Source: an uncultured Rothia sp.
Lineage (GTDB): Bacteria > Actinomycetota > Actinomycetes > Actinomycetales > Micrococcaceae
NCBI GenBank assembly: GCA_946221065.1
Contig: CAMIIO010000007.1
Span: forward strand, 62,001-126,000
Reading direction: 5' to 3'
Length of the DNA: 64,000 bases
Made by a program: the position numbers and the translations under genes. Positions 1 through 8,371 of the stretch are shown in pieces. The notes beneath the pieces were generated by a model. It was not told the origin of the DNA and searched no databases. It saw only the letters and a list, made by a program, of their open reading frames with translations. Position 1 is the first letter of the stretch. Each line of letters starts with the position of its first letter.

Positions 1-647
1 GTGAGCACGCCGTGGTTAATGGCGTTATTCAAGAAGAGAACCTTAGCCGGTTCAATCAAAATTGAGGTAAGCATGAGCAGGTTATGATCAACCAGCCAGT
101 TCACTGCCATACCTGCAACATGCTGAATAAAGTTCATCACCGGAGTCAGCAAAAACATCGAAGCTACGGCGGCTATAGCAGCAAAAATACCGGCGGAGAA
201 GTTATTGACCAGCATCTCGAAGCCGGGCTTAATCTTGCCATCCCACAAAGCATCAAGTTTTTTCATACACCATGCGGCCAGCGGTCCCATCACCATGGCA
301 CCAAGGAACATAGGAGACTTGGAACCATCAGATCCAACAAATACTTCAGCAGAAGTACCCATGATGACGCCCATAGTAGCCGCGGCACCGACAACACCGC
401 CACGGTGTTCGTAAATCAGCTTTCCACCCGTATACGCAATCAGAATGGGCAGGAGGAAGAACACCATGGGATCCACCATGGAAGCGATCTTTTCGTTCGG
501 GAAAAATCCCTTGGGAATAAAGAGAGCGGTAATTAAGCCCCAGGCAATAAATGCACCAATATTGGGCATAATCATGCTGGAAAGGAATGTTCCCAGCTTT
601 TGGACATGAACGCGAACTGAGGTGCGCTCAGCGGTGGTTTCAGACAT
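1..647 (-). CDS. mtlA: Mannitol PTS transporter EIIC(B) component, N-terminal part (cut by window edge)
   Basis: Membrane permease of the mannitol phosphotransferase system, which imports mannitol and phosphorylates it. About 215 codons are present; the C-terminus lies beyond position 1. The protein starts MSETTAERTSV and has the MtlA-type first helices (VQKLGTFLSSMIMPNIGAF), a TGGKLIYEHRGG loop, the FLGAMVMGP segment, and INEPAKVLFLNNAI-like residues (IEPAKVLFLNNAIN) at the cut end. These match the MtlA EIIC domain closely as I remember the family. The ATG at 647 follows an AAAGGG ribosome-binding site. Whether an EIIB domain is fused cannot be seen. It is separated from glmM by a terminator and is its own transcript. 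Confidence 0.88.
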   Translation of the reverse strand, partial: MSETTAERTSVRVHVQKLGTFLSSMIMPNIGAFIAWGLITALFIPKGFFPNEKIASMVDPMVFFLLPILIAYTGGKLIYEHRGGVVGAAATMGVIMGTSAEVFVGSDGSKSPMFLGAMVMGPLAAWCMKKLDALWDGKIKPGFEMLVNNFSAGIFAAIAAVASMFLLTPVMNFIQHVAGMAVNWLVDHNLLMLTSILIEPAKVLFLNNAINHGVL

Positions 648-702
648 AGAAAACCCTTTGATACGTGATAGTGCGTTTGCATCCGTGAACCTGCCGCAGG
701 TA

Positions 703-732
703 ATCATCAGCCTACATAGCACTTTTAGTCAA
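703..732 (-). promoter_or_regulatory. Candidate mtlA promoter
   Basis: On the minus strand a TTGACT (-35, 727-732) lies 18 bp from GATGAT (-10, 703-708), about 55 bp ahead of the mtlA start. Two TGTGAC half-sites lie further upstream (about 747-778), which could suit a CRP/GlxR-type regulator, but no full palindrome is present. Confidence 0.35.
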
Positions 733-832
733 AAACACAAACTTTTATGTCACAAATTCTACACGCCTTCGTCACATATCTAGACAGATTTCCTCAAAAT
801 CTCGTGTGTTACGCCACAGCATGAGAATGAAG

Positions 833-868
833 AAGCGGGGGAAACCATAAAGTAAGTCTCCCCCGCTT
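833..868 (-). terminator. Rho-independent terminator after glmM
   Basis: A perfect 10-bp stem (aagcggggga 833-842 with its complement 859-868) and a 16-nt loop, followed on the minus strand by a moderately T-rich stretch (TTCATTCTCAT). It lies 27 bp after the glmM stop and ends the ppk2-glmM transcript. Confidence 0.75.
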
Positions 869-894
869 GCAAACGAGATATACAGATGGCAGGT

Positions 895-2253
895 CTAGAG
901 CGCAAGCTCCTTCTCAACAACAGTAGCAAGATGCTCAGCCACCTGATCAGCTGTCTTCTGATCAGCGGCCTCAACCATCACACGCACCAGAGGCTCGGTT
1001 CCCGAGGCACGCAATAAGACGCGACCGGTATCTCCCAGCTGTTCCTCAGCCTCTACAACAGCTTGCTGAATCGGGTCCGAGGACTTTACGCCATCACGAT
1101 CAACGCCACGTACGTTAATAAGCTTCTGCGGAGTTGGCTGCATCCGGGAGGCAAGCTCACTCAGCGGCAAACCGGTGTGTGCCACCTCCGCGGCAAGATG
1201 TAAGCCCGTCAGCACGCCGTCACCGGTGGTCGCATAATCACTCATAATTACGTGACCGGACTGCTCTCCGCCCAGGTTATAACCGTTAACGTTCATCTCT
1301 TCCAGGACATAACGGTCACCCACGGAGGTGCGCTTCAAAGTAATACCCTGTTCTTTCAGGTACAGCTCCAAGCCCAACGAACTCATCACCGTAGCAACCA
1401 AGGTATTATCCTTCAGGGCTCCGGCGTCCTTCATGGCAACAGCAAGAATCGACATGATTTTGTCGCCATCTACCATATTGCCCTGCTCGTCCACAGCTAA
1501 GCAACGATCCGCATCGCCATCGTGAGCTATACCCACATCGGCACCGTGCTCCACAACAGCCTTCTGTAGCTTCTCAGGGTGCGTGGAGCCCACGCCGTCG
1601 TTGATGTTCACCCCGTCGGGTTCAGCAGCAACCACAATAACTTCAGCACCCAACATGCGGAACGCATCGGGTGAAACACCGGAAGCTGCACCGTTCGCGC
1701 AATCCAACACCACTTTTAGACCGTTGAGACGACGGTGATTAGGCATAGTGGACAGCAGATGAGTAACGTACCGATCTTCACCGTCTGTCAGCGGACGGAT
1801 ACGTCCCACCTCGCCACCAGTGGGTAGCCTAAAATCGCCTGCGCGATAGAGCTTCTCAATCGCATCTTCAAGCGCATCATCAAGCTTCTTGCCTCCACGC
1901 GCCAAGAACTTAATACCGTTATCCGGCGCAGGATTATGCGAGGCCGAGATCATCACGCCAAAATCCGCATCGGTTGCAGCCACCAAATATGCTGCGGCAG
2001 GAGTAGGAACCATACCGGCATCCCACACATCCACACCAGAAGCAGCAAAACCAGCCATCATTGCAGAGCCAATAAACTCACCACTAATACGTGAATCATG
2101 GGCAATAATAGCCTTCGGACGCACACCTTTTTCTACCGTATTGAACCCTAATACGATGGACGCGGCCTGCGCGAGCTCGAGCGCAAGGCTCGGAGTGATT
2201 AGCTCATTCGCTAGGCCACGTACACCGTCAGTTCCAAATAATCTCTTAGACAT
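895..2253 (-). CDS. glmM: Phosphoglucosamine mutase GlmM
   Basis: Converts glucosamine-6-phosphate to glucosamine-1-phosphate for UDP-GlcNAc and peptidoglycan synthesis. The 452-aa protein has the whole family pattern: RLFGTDGVRG at residues 4-13, the active-site serine in ISASHNP (Ser105), the metal-binding DGDADR at 245-250, and the phosphate-binding RASGTEPLVR at 415-424. I place the start at ATG 2253; an in-frame GTG directly ahead (2256) would add one residue. Only 31 bp separate it from ppk2, so the two are probably co-transcribed. In many actinobacteria glmM follows rpsI, as it does here after ppk2. Confidence 0.96.
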   Translation of the reverse strand: MSKRLFGTDGVRGLANELITPSLALELAQAASIVLGFNTVEKGVRPKAIIAHDSRISGEFIGSAMMAGFAASGVDVWDAGMVPTPAAAYLVAATDADFGVMISASHNPAPDNGIKFLARGGKKLDDALEDAIEKLYRAGDFRLPTGGEVGRIRPLTDGEDRYVTHLLSTMPNHRRLNGLKVVLDCANGAASGVSPDAFRMLGAEVIVVAAEPDGVNINDGVGSTHPEKLQKAVVEHGADVGIAHDGDADRCLAVDEQGNMVDGDKIMSILAVAMKDAGALKDNTLVATVMSSLGLELYLKEQGITLKRTSVGDRYVLEEMNVNGYNLGGEQSGHVIMSDYATTGDGVLTGLHLAAEVAHTGLPLSELASRMQPTPQKLINVRGVDRDGVKSSDPIQQAVVEAEEQLGDTGRVLLRASGTEPLVRVMVEAADQKTADQVAEHLATVVEKELAL

Positions 2254-2284
2254 CACTGGCTATTCTACGCCCTGGAGACTATTT

Positions 2285-3367
2285 TCAGTCTTCTTTCAAC
2301 ACGGGGAAGCCCTCGGGGTTTTCCGGAGAATCATCCTCAAACACGTCCGAGCCAGAACCGATAATCAGCGGATCCGGATTACCTACTAGATCCACGTCCT
2401 TATTGGGGTAATCAAATTGATTCAGAACATGACGCATAGCTTCCAGACGAGCGCGCTTCTTATCATTTGACTTCACCACGGTCCACGGAGCGTCACCGGT
2501 ATCGGTGTAGAAGAACATTGCCTCCTTAGCCTCGGTGTAGTCATCCCACTTATCCAGTGAAGCAAGGTCAGTAGGCGAAAGCTTCCACTGGCGAACAGGG
2601 TCAGTCTTACGCTTCTCAAAACGAGCGAGCTGTTCAGCGCGAGTTACCGAGAACCAGAACTTAATAAGTTTGATACCGGAATTGACGAGCATACGCTCCA
2701 AATCAGGTGCCTCACGCATAAATTCGTAGTACTGCTGCGAGGTGCAGTAGCCCATCACACGCTCCACACCGGCACGGTTGTACCAGGAGCGGTCCATCAT
2801 CACAATCTCGCCACCGGCGGGTAAATGCTTGATGTAGCGCTGGAAATACCACTGGGTCTGTTCAATCTCAGTGGGCTTTTCCAAAGCAACCACACGAGAG
2901 CCACGAGGATTCATGTGCTCGGTAAAACGCTTAATAGAGCCACCCTTACCTGCGGCGTCACGACCTTCAAAAATAATCAGAACTTTCTGACCGGTCTCCT
3001 TGACCCACAGCTGCCACTTAAGCAATTCAATCTGCAGGGCACGCTTTTCTTTCTCGTACTCAGAGCGTGAAAGTTTTTTATCGTAGGGATATCCCTTTTT
3101 CCATGCCTTCGAAGTATCTTCGCTATTGCCCGCCAGCTTCTTCTGCAATGAAGCAATCTCATCGAGTTCTGCGGCATAATCTTCAACCACAGAAACACGG
3201 CGAGTTTCCTTTTTCAAAGCTGACTTAACGGCTGCTGAGTGATCGTTCTCAGCAGGGGTAGTGGCGGCGGTAGTCTCTGGCTTAGTAGTCTGCTCAGTTG
3301 CCTTATTTGCCGCTTCATTCTTCTGCGCAGCTCCATTGCTTGCAGTGCTCTTGCGTGGTGCGGGCAT
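2285..3367 (-). CDS. ppk2: Polyphosphate kinase 2 (PPK2 family)
   Basis: Transfers phosphate between polyphosphate and nucleoside diphosphates. The 360-aa protein has a Walker A motif GRDAAGKGG (135-143) and the Walker B/lid segment DRSWYNR (192-198) followed by GVERVMGYC, as in single-domain class I PPK2. The first 80 or so residues are a low-complexity Ala/Thr/Lys/Glu-rich extension not needed for the fold. The start at 3367 is preceded by GAAAGG. It sits between the rpsI terminator and glmM and probably drives both itself and glmM. Whether ADP or GDP is preferred cannot be read from the sequence. Confidence 0.92.
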   Translation of the reverse strand: MPAPRKSTASNGAAQKNEAANKATEQTTKPETTAATTPAENDHSAAVKSALKKETRRVSVVEDYAAELDEIASLQKKLAGNSEDTSKAWKKGYPYDKKLSRSEYEKEKRALQIELLKWQLWVKETGQKVLIIFEGRDAAGKGGSIKRFTEHMNPRGSRVVALEKPTEIEQTQWYFQRYIKHLPAGGEIVMMDRSWYNRAGVERVMGYCTSQQYYEFMREAPDLERMLVNSGIKLIKFWFSVTRAEQLARFEKRKTDPVRQWKLSPTDLASLDKWDDYTEAKEAMFFYTDTGDAPWTVVKSNDKKRARLEAMRHVLNQFDYPNKDVDLVGNPDPLIIGSGSDVFEDDSPENPEGFPVLKED

Positions 3368-3496
3368 AATGTGCCTTTCGTAGCGTTCAATGAGGTTCCA
3401 CTATCTATCTTAGCTAAAGAGAGCTTATTCCCTCTCTGTTACAGCACCTTTCACCTAAAGGCATGTAACTTATACCCGTAATTCTGTTCTTATTAG

Positions 3497-3534
3497 AATT
3501 TCCTCTTTTGCGGCATAACCTCAAAGAGGAAATT
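3497..3534. repeat. 12-bp perfect inverted repeat upstream of ppk2
   Basis: aatttcctcttt (3497-3508) and its exact complement (3523-3534) with a 14-nt loop, about 130 bp ahead of the ppk2 start. No T-run follows on the minus strand, so it is not an obvious terminator. It could be an operator or a 5'-leader hairpin. Confidence 0.5.
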
Positions 3535-3580
3535 TCAACAAAAAAGGCATAAGAAATTGAGGGTGAGATACCCAAAGAAA

Positions 3581-3616
3581 TAAAAAAACAGGGCCTCCTC
3601 TAATGAGGAGACCCTG
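3581..3616 (-). terminator. Rho-independent terminator of rplM-rpsI
   Basis: A 12-bp stem with one mismatch (589-600 with 605-616, adding 3000) and a TAAT loop, followed on the minus strand by seven Ts (complement of 3582-3588). A textbook intrinsic terminator 37 bp after the rpsI stop. Confidence 0.9.
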
Positions 3617-3652
3617 CTGTGTATAAGGATTCCAGTATCCTTCGAAGCGTGA

Positions 3653-4150
3653 TTAACGCTTGGAGAACTGCGAAGCCTTACGTGCCTTCTTAAGACCAGC
3701 CTTCTTACGTTCGGTAACGCGTGCGTCACGAGTCAAGAAGCCTGCCTTCTTCAAGGTAGGACGGTTGTTTTCAACGTCAATTTCGTTGAGTGCGCGGGAA
3801 ATGCCCAAGCGCAAAGCACCAGCCTGACCAGAGGGGCCACCGCCAGCGATACGTGCAAACACATCGTAAGCACCTTCAAGCTCAAGAAGCTTGAAAGGAT
3901 CGTTAACTTCCTGCTGGTGAAGCTTGTTGGGGAAGTACTCAGCCAGTTCGCGGCCGTTAACGGTCCACTTACCGGTGCCGGGTACAACACGCACACGAGC
4001 AACAGCTTCTTTACGACGTCCAACAGCTGCACCGGAAACGGTCAGTGCGGGGCGCGCCGAGGTTGATTCTGCCGCAGAGTCTGCGGAAGATTCAGAAGTG
4101 TAGCTGGTGAGCTCTTCTTCTACTACAATCTGCTCTTCGTTCTGAGCCAC
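3653..4150 (-). CDS. rpsI: 30S ribosomal protein S9
   Basis: Small-subunit head protein whose C-terminal tail reaches the P-site tRNA. The 165-aa protein has the S9 core from about residue 36 (GRRKEAVARVRVVPGTG) and the invariant basic end (KKARKASQFSKR). The first 35 residues are a Glu/Ser/Ala-rich extension, usual in actinobacteria. The GTG start at 4150 has AGGAG six bases upstream. It follows rplM by 32 bp in the usual rplM-rpsI pair and is closed by a strong terminator. Confidence 0.97.
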   Translation of the reverse strand: MAQNEEQIVVEEELTSYTSESSADSAAESTSARPALTVSGAAVGRRKEAVARVRVVPGTGKWTVNGRELAEYFPNKLHQQEVNDPFKLLELEGAYDVFARIAGGGPSGQAGALRLGISRALNEIDVENNRPTLKKAGFLTRDARVTERKKAGLKKARKASQFSKR

Positions 4151-4182
4151 GATTTCTCCTAATGTTCTTTCGTTGGCCCGAA

Positions 4183-4626
4183 TTACTGGGCGACCTGGGT
4201 GAATTCGAAGGTCTTGGGCTGCTGAGCAGCATGAGGGTGCTCAGAGCCTGCGTAGACCTTGAGGTTCTTCAGCTGCTGTGCTGCCAGCTTGTTCTTAGGG
4301 AGCATGCCCTTAACAGCCTTTTCTACGGCGCGAACGGGGTTGGTTTCCAACAATTCCGCGTAAGAAACAGACTTCAAGCCACCGGGGTAACCGGAGTGAC
4401 GGTAGGCACGCTTCTGTTCAAGCTTTGCACCGGTCAGTGCAACCTTCTCTGCGTTGATGATGATGACGGAGTCACCGGTGTCAACGTGTGCAGCAAAAGT
4501 CGGCTTATGCTTACCGCGCAGCAGTGTTGCGGTCTGGCTGGCAAGACGACCCAGGACTACGTCAGTGGCATCAATAACGTGCCACTGGCGATCAACTTCG
4601 CCGGGTTTGGGAGTGTAAGTGCGCAA
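4183..4626 (-). CDS. rplM: 50S ribosomal protein L13 (TTG start)
   Basis: Large-subunit protein needed early in 50S assembly. Taken from a TTG at 4626 the protein is 147 aa and begins MRTYTPKPGEVDRQWHVIDA, the normal L13 N-terminus. The TTG is preceded by AAAGGCGAAAT. An ATG in the same frame at 4686 would add 20 residues (MKEARYPTKRQ...) with no counterpart in the family, so I reject it. It is first in the rplM-rpsI pair. Confidence 0.95.
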   Translation of the reverse strand: MRTYTPKPGEVDRQWHVIDATDVVLGRLASQTATLLRGKHKPTFAAHVDTGDSVIIINAEKVALTGAKLEQKRAYRHSGYPGGLKSVSYAELLETNPVRAVEKAVKGMLPKNKLAAQQLKNLKVYAGSEHPHAAQQPKTFEFTQVAQ

Positions 4627-4922
4627 AATTTCGCCTTTTCTCGGATGTACGTTTTGGCGCTTAGTTGGGTATCGCGCCTCTTTCAACGTGCGATTAGCAG
4701 GGCTTGGGTGAGGACCAAACGCATCTGCTCGCTCTCATATTCCCTGGCACGTCATTCATAATATTCTCTGCAACTGAGTTATGAAATAACATGCATGAAT
4801 CAGGGCGGAACACGCACAACAAATGAAACTATACCTCAGCACTACAGGTTAATCCACAGAGTTTTCCGCTTATTTTTGCCCCAGACTCTTTAAACGGTGT
4901 GACGTTACACCCTTTGTCTCCG
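4627..4922 (-). promoter_or_regulatory. rplM upstream region
   Basis: The 296 bp between truA and rplM hold no gene. On the minus strand TATTAT (complement of 4758-4763) is a plausible -10 about 130 bp ahead of rplM, but the sequence 17 bp further up (TTTCAT) is a poor -35. I see no clear truA terminator in the stretch. Confidence 0.3.
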
Positions 4923-5846
4923 TCAGAGCTCCCTCATTGCCCGAGCCTGCTGTGCTTGAACCGCATAAAGTTCTTCTGCAGGATACTCAATCTGAGCAAG
5001 AGCAAGCCCCCGAGGAGAAGCCAAACGCACCTGCGAATCTCTAATCGGCTCGTCAAGACGGCTTTGCAACCAGGCAAGGTCTTTCTTCCCCTCCCCCACC
5101 AAAACCAAAGAGGCAATCAGAGTGCGGACCATATTGTGGCAAAAAGCATCAGCGGAAATCGTTGCTTCAATCAGGTGATCTTCACGACGCACAAAACTTA
5201 CCTCGCGCAGCTCACGGATTGTCGTCGCCCCTTCCCTGGGCTTGCAGAAGGAGAGAAAGTCATGCAAGCCTAGCAATTCTGTTGCTGCACGATTCATCAG
5301 TTCAACATCAAGCTCCTGATCGATTTGCCAGGCAAAGTGCCGATACAACGGATTAGAACCAAAGGAGGTAAAACCGTCTTCAATGAGATAGCGGTACGTT
5401 CTCCCTAACGCAGAGAAACGGGCATCAAAAGTAACGGGAACAACCCGAACCGCACTTACGGTAATAGCTTTTTGCAATAGGCCCTGCAAACGTGAAGGAA
5501 TCTTCAGTTCTTTTTCCGCATCTGCTAGTGCCCTGCTCAATGCCCCACGGAGTTTCCTGGGGAAGCCCTGTTCGGGACTCAACTGACTTCGTCCGGGTAT
5601 CTGCAACCACCGAGTTTGCGGAACATCACAGTGTACCACCTGGTGAAGGGCATGAACTCCGGCGTCGGTTCTGCCTGCCACCGTACAAAATACCGGTTCG
5701 CGAAAGATCATCTCAAGCGCCCGCTCCAGCACTCCCTGCACTGTCACAAGCCCAGGTTGCTTAGCCCACCCCGCGAACGGGGCACCATCATAGGCGCAGT
5801 CAATGCGCAATCTTATCTGTTGACTCTCCGCCAAACCCTCTTCCAC
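4923..5846 (-). CDS. truA: tRNA pseudouridine(38-40) synthase TruA
   Basis: Isomerises uridines 38-40 in the anticodon arm of many tRNAs. The 307-aa protein has the catalytic aspartate in AGRTDAGVHA (Asp61) and the early YDGAPFAGWAKQPG motif. A Lys/Arg/Leu-rich insert of about 40 residues (roughly 78-118) separates the first and second halves, a common enlargement in actinobacterial TruA. The start is GTG 5846 with AAAAGGGG upstream. It follows rplQ across a strong terminator, so it may be expressed by read-through or from a promoter I cannot identify. Confidence 0.95.
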   Translation of the reverse strand: MEEGLAESQQIRLRIDCAYDGAPFAGWAKQPGLVTVQGVLERALEMIFREPVFCTVAGRTDAGVHALHQVVHCDVPQTRWLQIPGRSQLSPEQGFPRKLRGALSRALADAEKELKIPSRLQGLLQKAITVSAVRVVPVTFDARFSALGRTYRYLIEDGFTSFGSNPLYRHFAWQIDQELDVELMNRAATELLGLHDFLSFCKPREGATTIRELREVSFVRREDHLIEATISADAFCHNMVRTLIASLVLVGEGKKDLAWLQSRLDEPIRDSQVRLASPRGLALAQIEYPAEELYAVQAQQARAMREL

Positions 5847-5861
5847 TCCAACCCCTTTTGC

Positions 5862-5915
5862 TAAAGATTATTAAAGAAAGCTGCCGCCCACAGTTTATTG
5901 TGAGCGGCAGCTTTC
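5862..5915 (-). terminator. Rho-independent terminator after rplQ
   Basis: A 17-bp stem with one mismatch (5876-5892 with 5899-5915) and a 6-nt loop, followed on the minus strand by TTTAATAATCTTTAG. It ends the infA-to-rplQ transcript 28 bp after rplQ. Confidence 0.88.
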
Positions 5916-5943
5916 AGCTAAAAGCTATCTCAGAGAAACCGAA

Positions 5944-6642
5944 TTATTCGGAAACCTTCTGGGCAGCTTCGCCACCTGCAGGAGCGTAACCTGCAGCTTT
6001 AGCGGACTCTGCGTTATCGAACCAGATCTCGGCCTTGGTGCTGGAGTACCAGCGAGAACCGGGAACATGGTACTTCATGGAGTCAGAGTTACCCTTGACC
6101 TCAAAGCCCTCGGGAGCTTCGCCGGATTCGAGCGGAGCGTGAGAACCAGCAGGCAGACCAGAGTCGTTGGACTCGGTTGCTGCAGGAGCTTCTGCTTCTA
6201 CGGGAGCTGCAGCCTCTTCTTCAACAGCAGGAGCAGACTTCTCGGCTACCTGAGTAGCCTCGGAAACAGCTGCTGCAGTTGCAACGGGCTCCATAACAAG
6301 TTCAATAACTGCCATGGGAGCGTTATCGCCCTTGCGGTTACCGATCTTAGTAATACGGGTGTATCCACCGGGACGCTCAGCCATTGCAGGAGCAATAACA
6401 GTGAACAGCTCGTGAACAACAGACTTGTCGGTCAACGAACGCAGAACGCGACGACGAGCAGCCAAATCGCCCTTCTTAGCGAAGGTGATAAGACGCTCGG
6501 CAACGGGGCGCATGCGCTTTGCCTTGGTAACGGTGGTGGTAATGCGCTTGTGCTCAAAGAGCTGCTGAGACAGGTTGTTCAGCATCAAACGCTCGTGGGT
6601 TGGGCTACCGCCGAGGCGGGGACCCTTAGTGGGAGTAGGCAT
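5944..6642 (-). CDS. rplQ: 50S ribosomal protein L17 with C-terminal sunset-like domain
   Basis: L17 is a large-subunit protein near the exit tunnel. The 232-aa protein has the normal L17 core over residues 1-118 (MPTPTKGPRLGGSPTHERLM...). An acidic Ala/Glu linker follows, then a compact end with GNSDSMKYHVPGSRWY, TKAEIWF and AKAAGY. This end resembles the short 'sunset' domain seen at the tail of many actinobacterial proteins; that assignment is from memory of the motif. The ATG at 6642 has GGAGAAATTATT upstream; the frame stays open to 6672 but the extra residues are not L17-like. It is the last gene of the rpoA transcript. Confidence 0.93.
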   Translation of the reverse strand: MPTPTKGPRLGGSPTHERLMLNNLSQQLFEHKRITTTVTKAKRMRPVAERLITFAKKGDLAARRRVLRSLTDKSVVHELFTVIAPAMAERPGGYTRITKIGNRKGDNAPMAVIELVMEPVATAAAVSEATQVAEKSAPAVEEEAAAPVEAEAPAATESNDSGLPAGSHAPLESGEAPEGFEVKGNSDSMKYHVPGSRWYSSTKAEIWFDNAESAKAAGYAPAGGEAAQKVSE

Positions 6643-6752
6643 AATAATTTCTCCAGGGATTGACGATTCCATCGACTCCGTGCAGGAGTACCTGGAACCA
6701 AGCTTTTGACGTGATGGTACGCCCCGTCAGTGGGGCAAGTACCGAAGCGGGA

Positions 6753-7748
6753 TTAGATATCGCCGTAGCCGTCTTCGTCATCGCGCAAACGCGATGCCAA
6801 ATCGAAACCGGGAGGTGAATCTTTGAGCGCCAAGCCAAGCTCAGTAAGCTTTGCCTTGACCTCGTCGATTGACTTAGCACCGAAGTTACGAATATCCATC
6901 AAATCGGCTTCACTGCGCCCAACGAGTTCACCCACGGTATGGATGCCCTCTCGCTTGAGGCAGTTGTACGAACGAACGGACATTTCCAGATCTTCAATTG
7001 GAAGAGCTAAATCGGCAGCCATGGATTCGTCAGCAGGTGACGGACCAACCTCAATACCTTCAGCTGCGGTATTAAGTTCACGAGCAAGACCAAAGAGTTC
7101 AACCAGGGTGCTACCTGCCGATGCAACTGCATCGCGAGGAGCAATAGCTTCCTTGGTTTCGACGTCCAAAGTCAAGGAGTCGAAGTCAGTACGCTGTTCA
7201 ACACGAGTGGCATTCACACGGAAAGTCACCTTGAGAACCGGCGAGTAGATGGAGTCAACCGGAATACGGCCAACTTCGCTATCGCCACTCTTATTCTGAG
7301 CTGCCGAAACATAGCCGCGACCACGTTCGATGGTGAGCTCAGCGTCAAAGTTGGAACGCTGATTCAAGGTTGCCAGGTGAAGGCTCGGGTTGTGGATTTC
7401 TACACCTGCAGGAACCTCGATGTCGGCACCGGTGAGTTCACCTTCGCCCTGCTTGCGCAGGTATGCGACAACGGGTTCATCATTCTCGGAAGAAATCGAA
7501 AGTTTCTTGAGGTTCAAGATAATTTCGGTAACGTCCTCGGTGACTCCCTCAAGCGTGCTGAATTCATGCAACACACCGTCAATGCGGATGCTGGTAACAG
7601 CCGCACCGGGAATCGAAGAAAGCAGGGTACGGCGAAGCGAGTTACCCAGGGTGTAGCCAAAGCCCGGTTCAAGGGGCTCGATGGTGAAGCGAGAGCGGTT
7701 TTCCGCAACTACCTCTTCACTCAAAGTGGGGCGTTGTGCAATAAGCAC
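6753..7748 (-). CDS. rpoA: DNA-directed RNA polymerase subunit alpha
   Basis: Alpha subunit: its N-terminal domain dimerises to assemble the core enzyme, its C-terminal domain contacts UP elements and activators. The 331-aa protein starts at GTG 7748 (VLIAQRPTLSEE), preceded by GAAAGGA. The assembly motif EPLEPGFGYTLGNSLRRTLL lies near residue 30, and the C-terminal domain (IEDLEMSVRSYNCLKREG...ELTRS-like GRSEADLMDIRNFG) fills the last 90 residues. It lies between rpsK and rplQ as in other actinobacteria. A small hairpin (6720-6735) lies in the 110-bp gap to rplQ. Confidence 0.97.
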   Translation of the reverse strand: MLIAQRPTLSEEVVAENRSRFTIEPLEPGFGYTLGNSLRRTLLSSIPGAAVTSIRIDGVLHEFSTLEGVTEDVTEIILNLKKLSISSENDEPVVAYLRKQGEGELTGADIEVPAGVEIHNPSLHLATLNQRSNFDAELTIERGRGYVSAAQNKSGDSEVGRIPVDSIYSPVLKVTFRVNATRVEQRTDFDSLTLDVETKEAIAPRDAVASAGSTLVELFGLARELNTAAEGIEVGPSPADESMAADLALPIEDLEMSVRSYNCLKREGIHTVGELVGRSEADLMDIRNFGAKSIDEVKAKLTELGLALKDSPPGFDLASRLRDDEDGYGDI

Positions 7749-7866
7749 GATGTTTCCTTTCGGTGAGCATCCGCTATATGAGCTCACAGGTTGGGGAAAA
7801 CAAGGGATAAGGAAGCAGACGAAGCAGTCTGTCCAATGATCACCTAGCCTTAGGCTGGGTAACCGC

Positions 7867-7882
7867 CCAGAAAAATCTGGGA
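7867..7882. repeat. Hairpin in the rpsK-rpoA spacer
   Basis: cccaga and tctggg pair perfectly around an aaaa loop in the 145-bp spacer before rpoA. It is not followed by a T-run on the minus strand and is more likely a leader or processing structure than a terminator. Confidence 0.4.
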
Positions 7883-7893
7883 GACGGCATCAA

Positions 7894-8298
7894 TTAGACG
7901 CGGCGACGCTTCGGAGGACGGCAACCGTTGTGAGCAACGGGGGTGACGTCCTGAATCGATCCAACCTCAAGGCCGGTAGCCTGGAGTGAACGAATTGCGG
8001 TTTCGCGGCCCGAACCCGGACCCTTCACGAAAACATCTACCTTACGAACGCCATGTTCCTGAGCGCGCTTTGCAGCGGTCTCAGCAGCCATCTGCGCTGC
8101 ATAAGGGGTGGACTTACGTGAACCCTTGAATCCCATTTCGCCCGCGGAGGACCATGAGATAACAGCACCGGAAGGATCGGTAATCGAAACGATAGTGTTG
8201 TTAAAGGTTGACTTGATGTGTGCCTGACCGGCAACAATATTCTTGCTTACCTTGCGGCGGCCGGTTTTACGTGCCGCTGCACGAGTCTTGGGAGGCAT
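7894..8298 (-). CDS. rpsK: 30S ribosomal protein S11
   Basis: Platform protein of the 30S subunit next to the E-site. The 134-aa protein has the S11 signatures HIKSTFNNTIVSITD, GFKGSRKSTPYAAQ and the terminal DVTPVAHNGCRPPKRRRV. It follows rpsM by 73 bp in the order rpsM-rpsK-rpoA-rplQ. Confidence 0.98.
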   Translation of the reverse strand: MPPKTRAAARKTGRRKVSKNIVAGQAHIKSTFNNTIVSITDPSGAVISWSSAGEMGFKGSRKSTPYAAQMAAETAAKRAQEHGVRKVDVFVKGPGSGRETAIRSLQATGLEVGSIQDVTPVAHNGCRPPKRRRV

Positions 8299-8371
8299 GT
8301 ATTGATTCTCCTACAAAGGTTTGGTGAAAGCGCTGGTTCAGCAAGATGAGCTGAACTGATACAACGCGTTA

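Noticed and set aside
4627..4686. N-terminal extension of L13 from an upstream ATG
   Set aside because: The family N-terminus starts at the TTG 4626, which has its own ribosome-binding site.
6720..6735. gcccc/ggggc hairpin between rpoA and rplQ as a terminator
   Set aside because: Short stem with no T-run on either strand, inside an operon.
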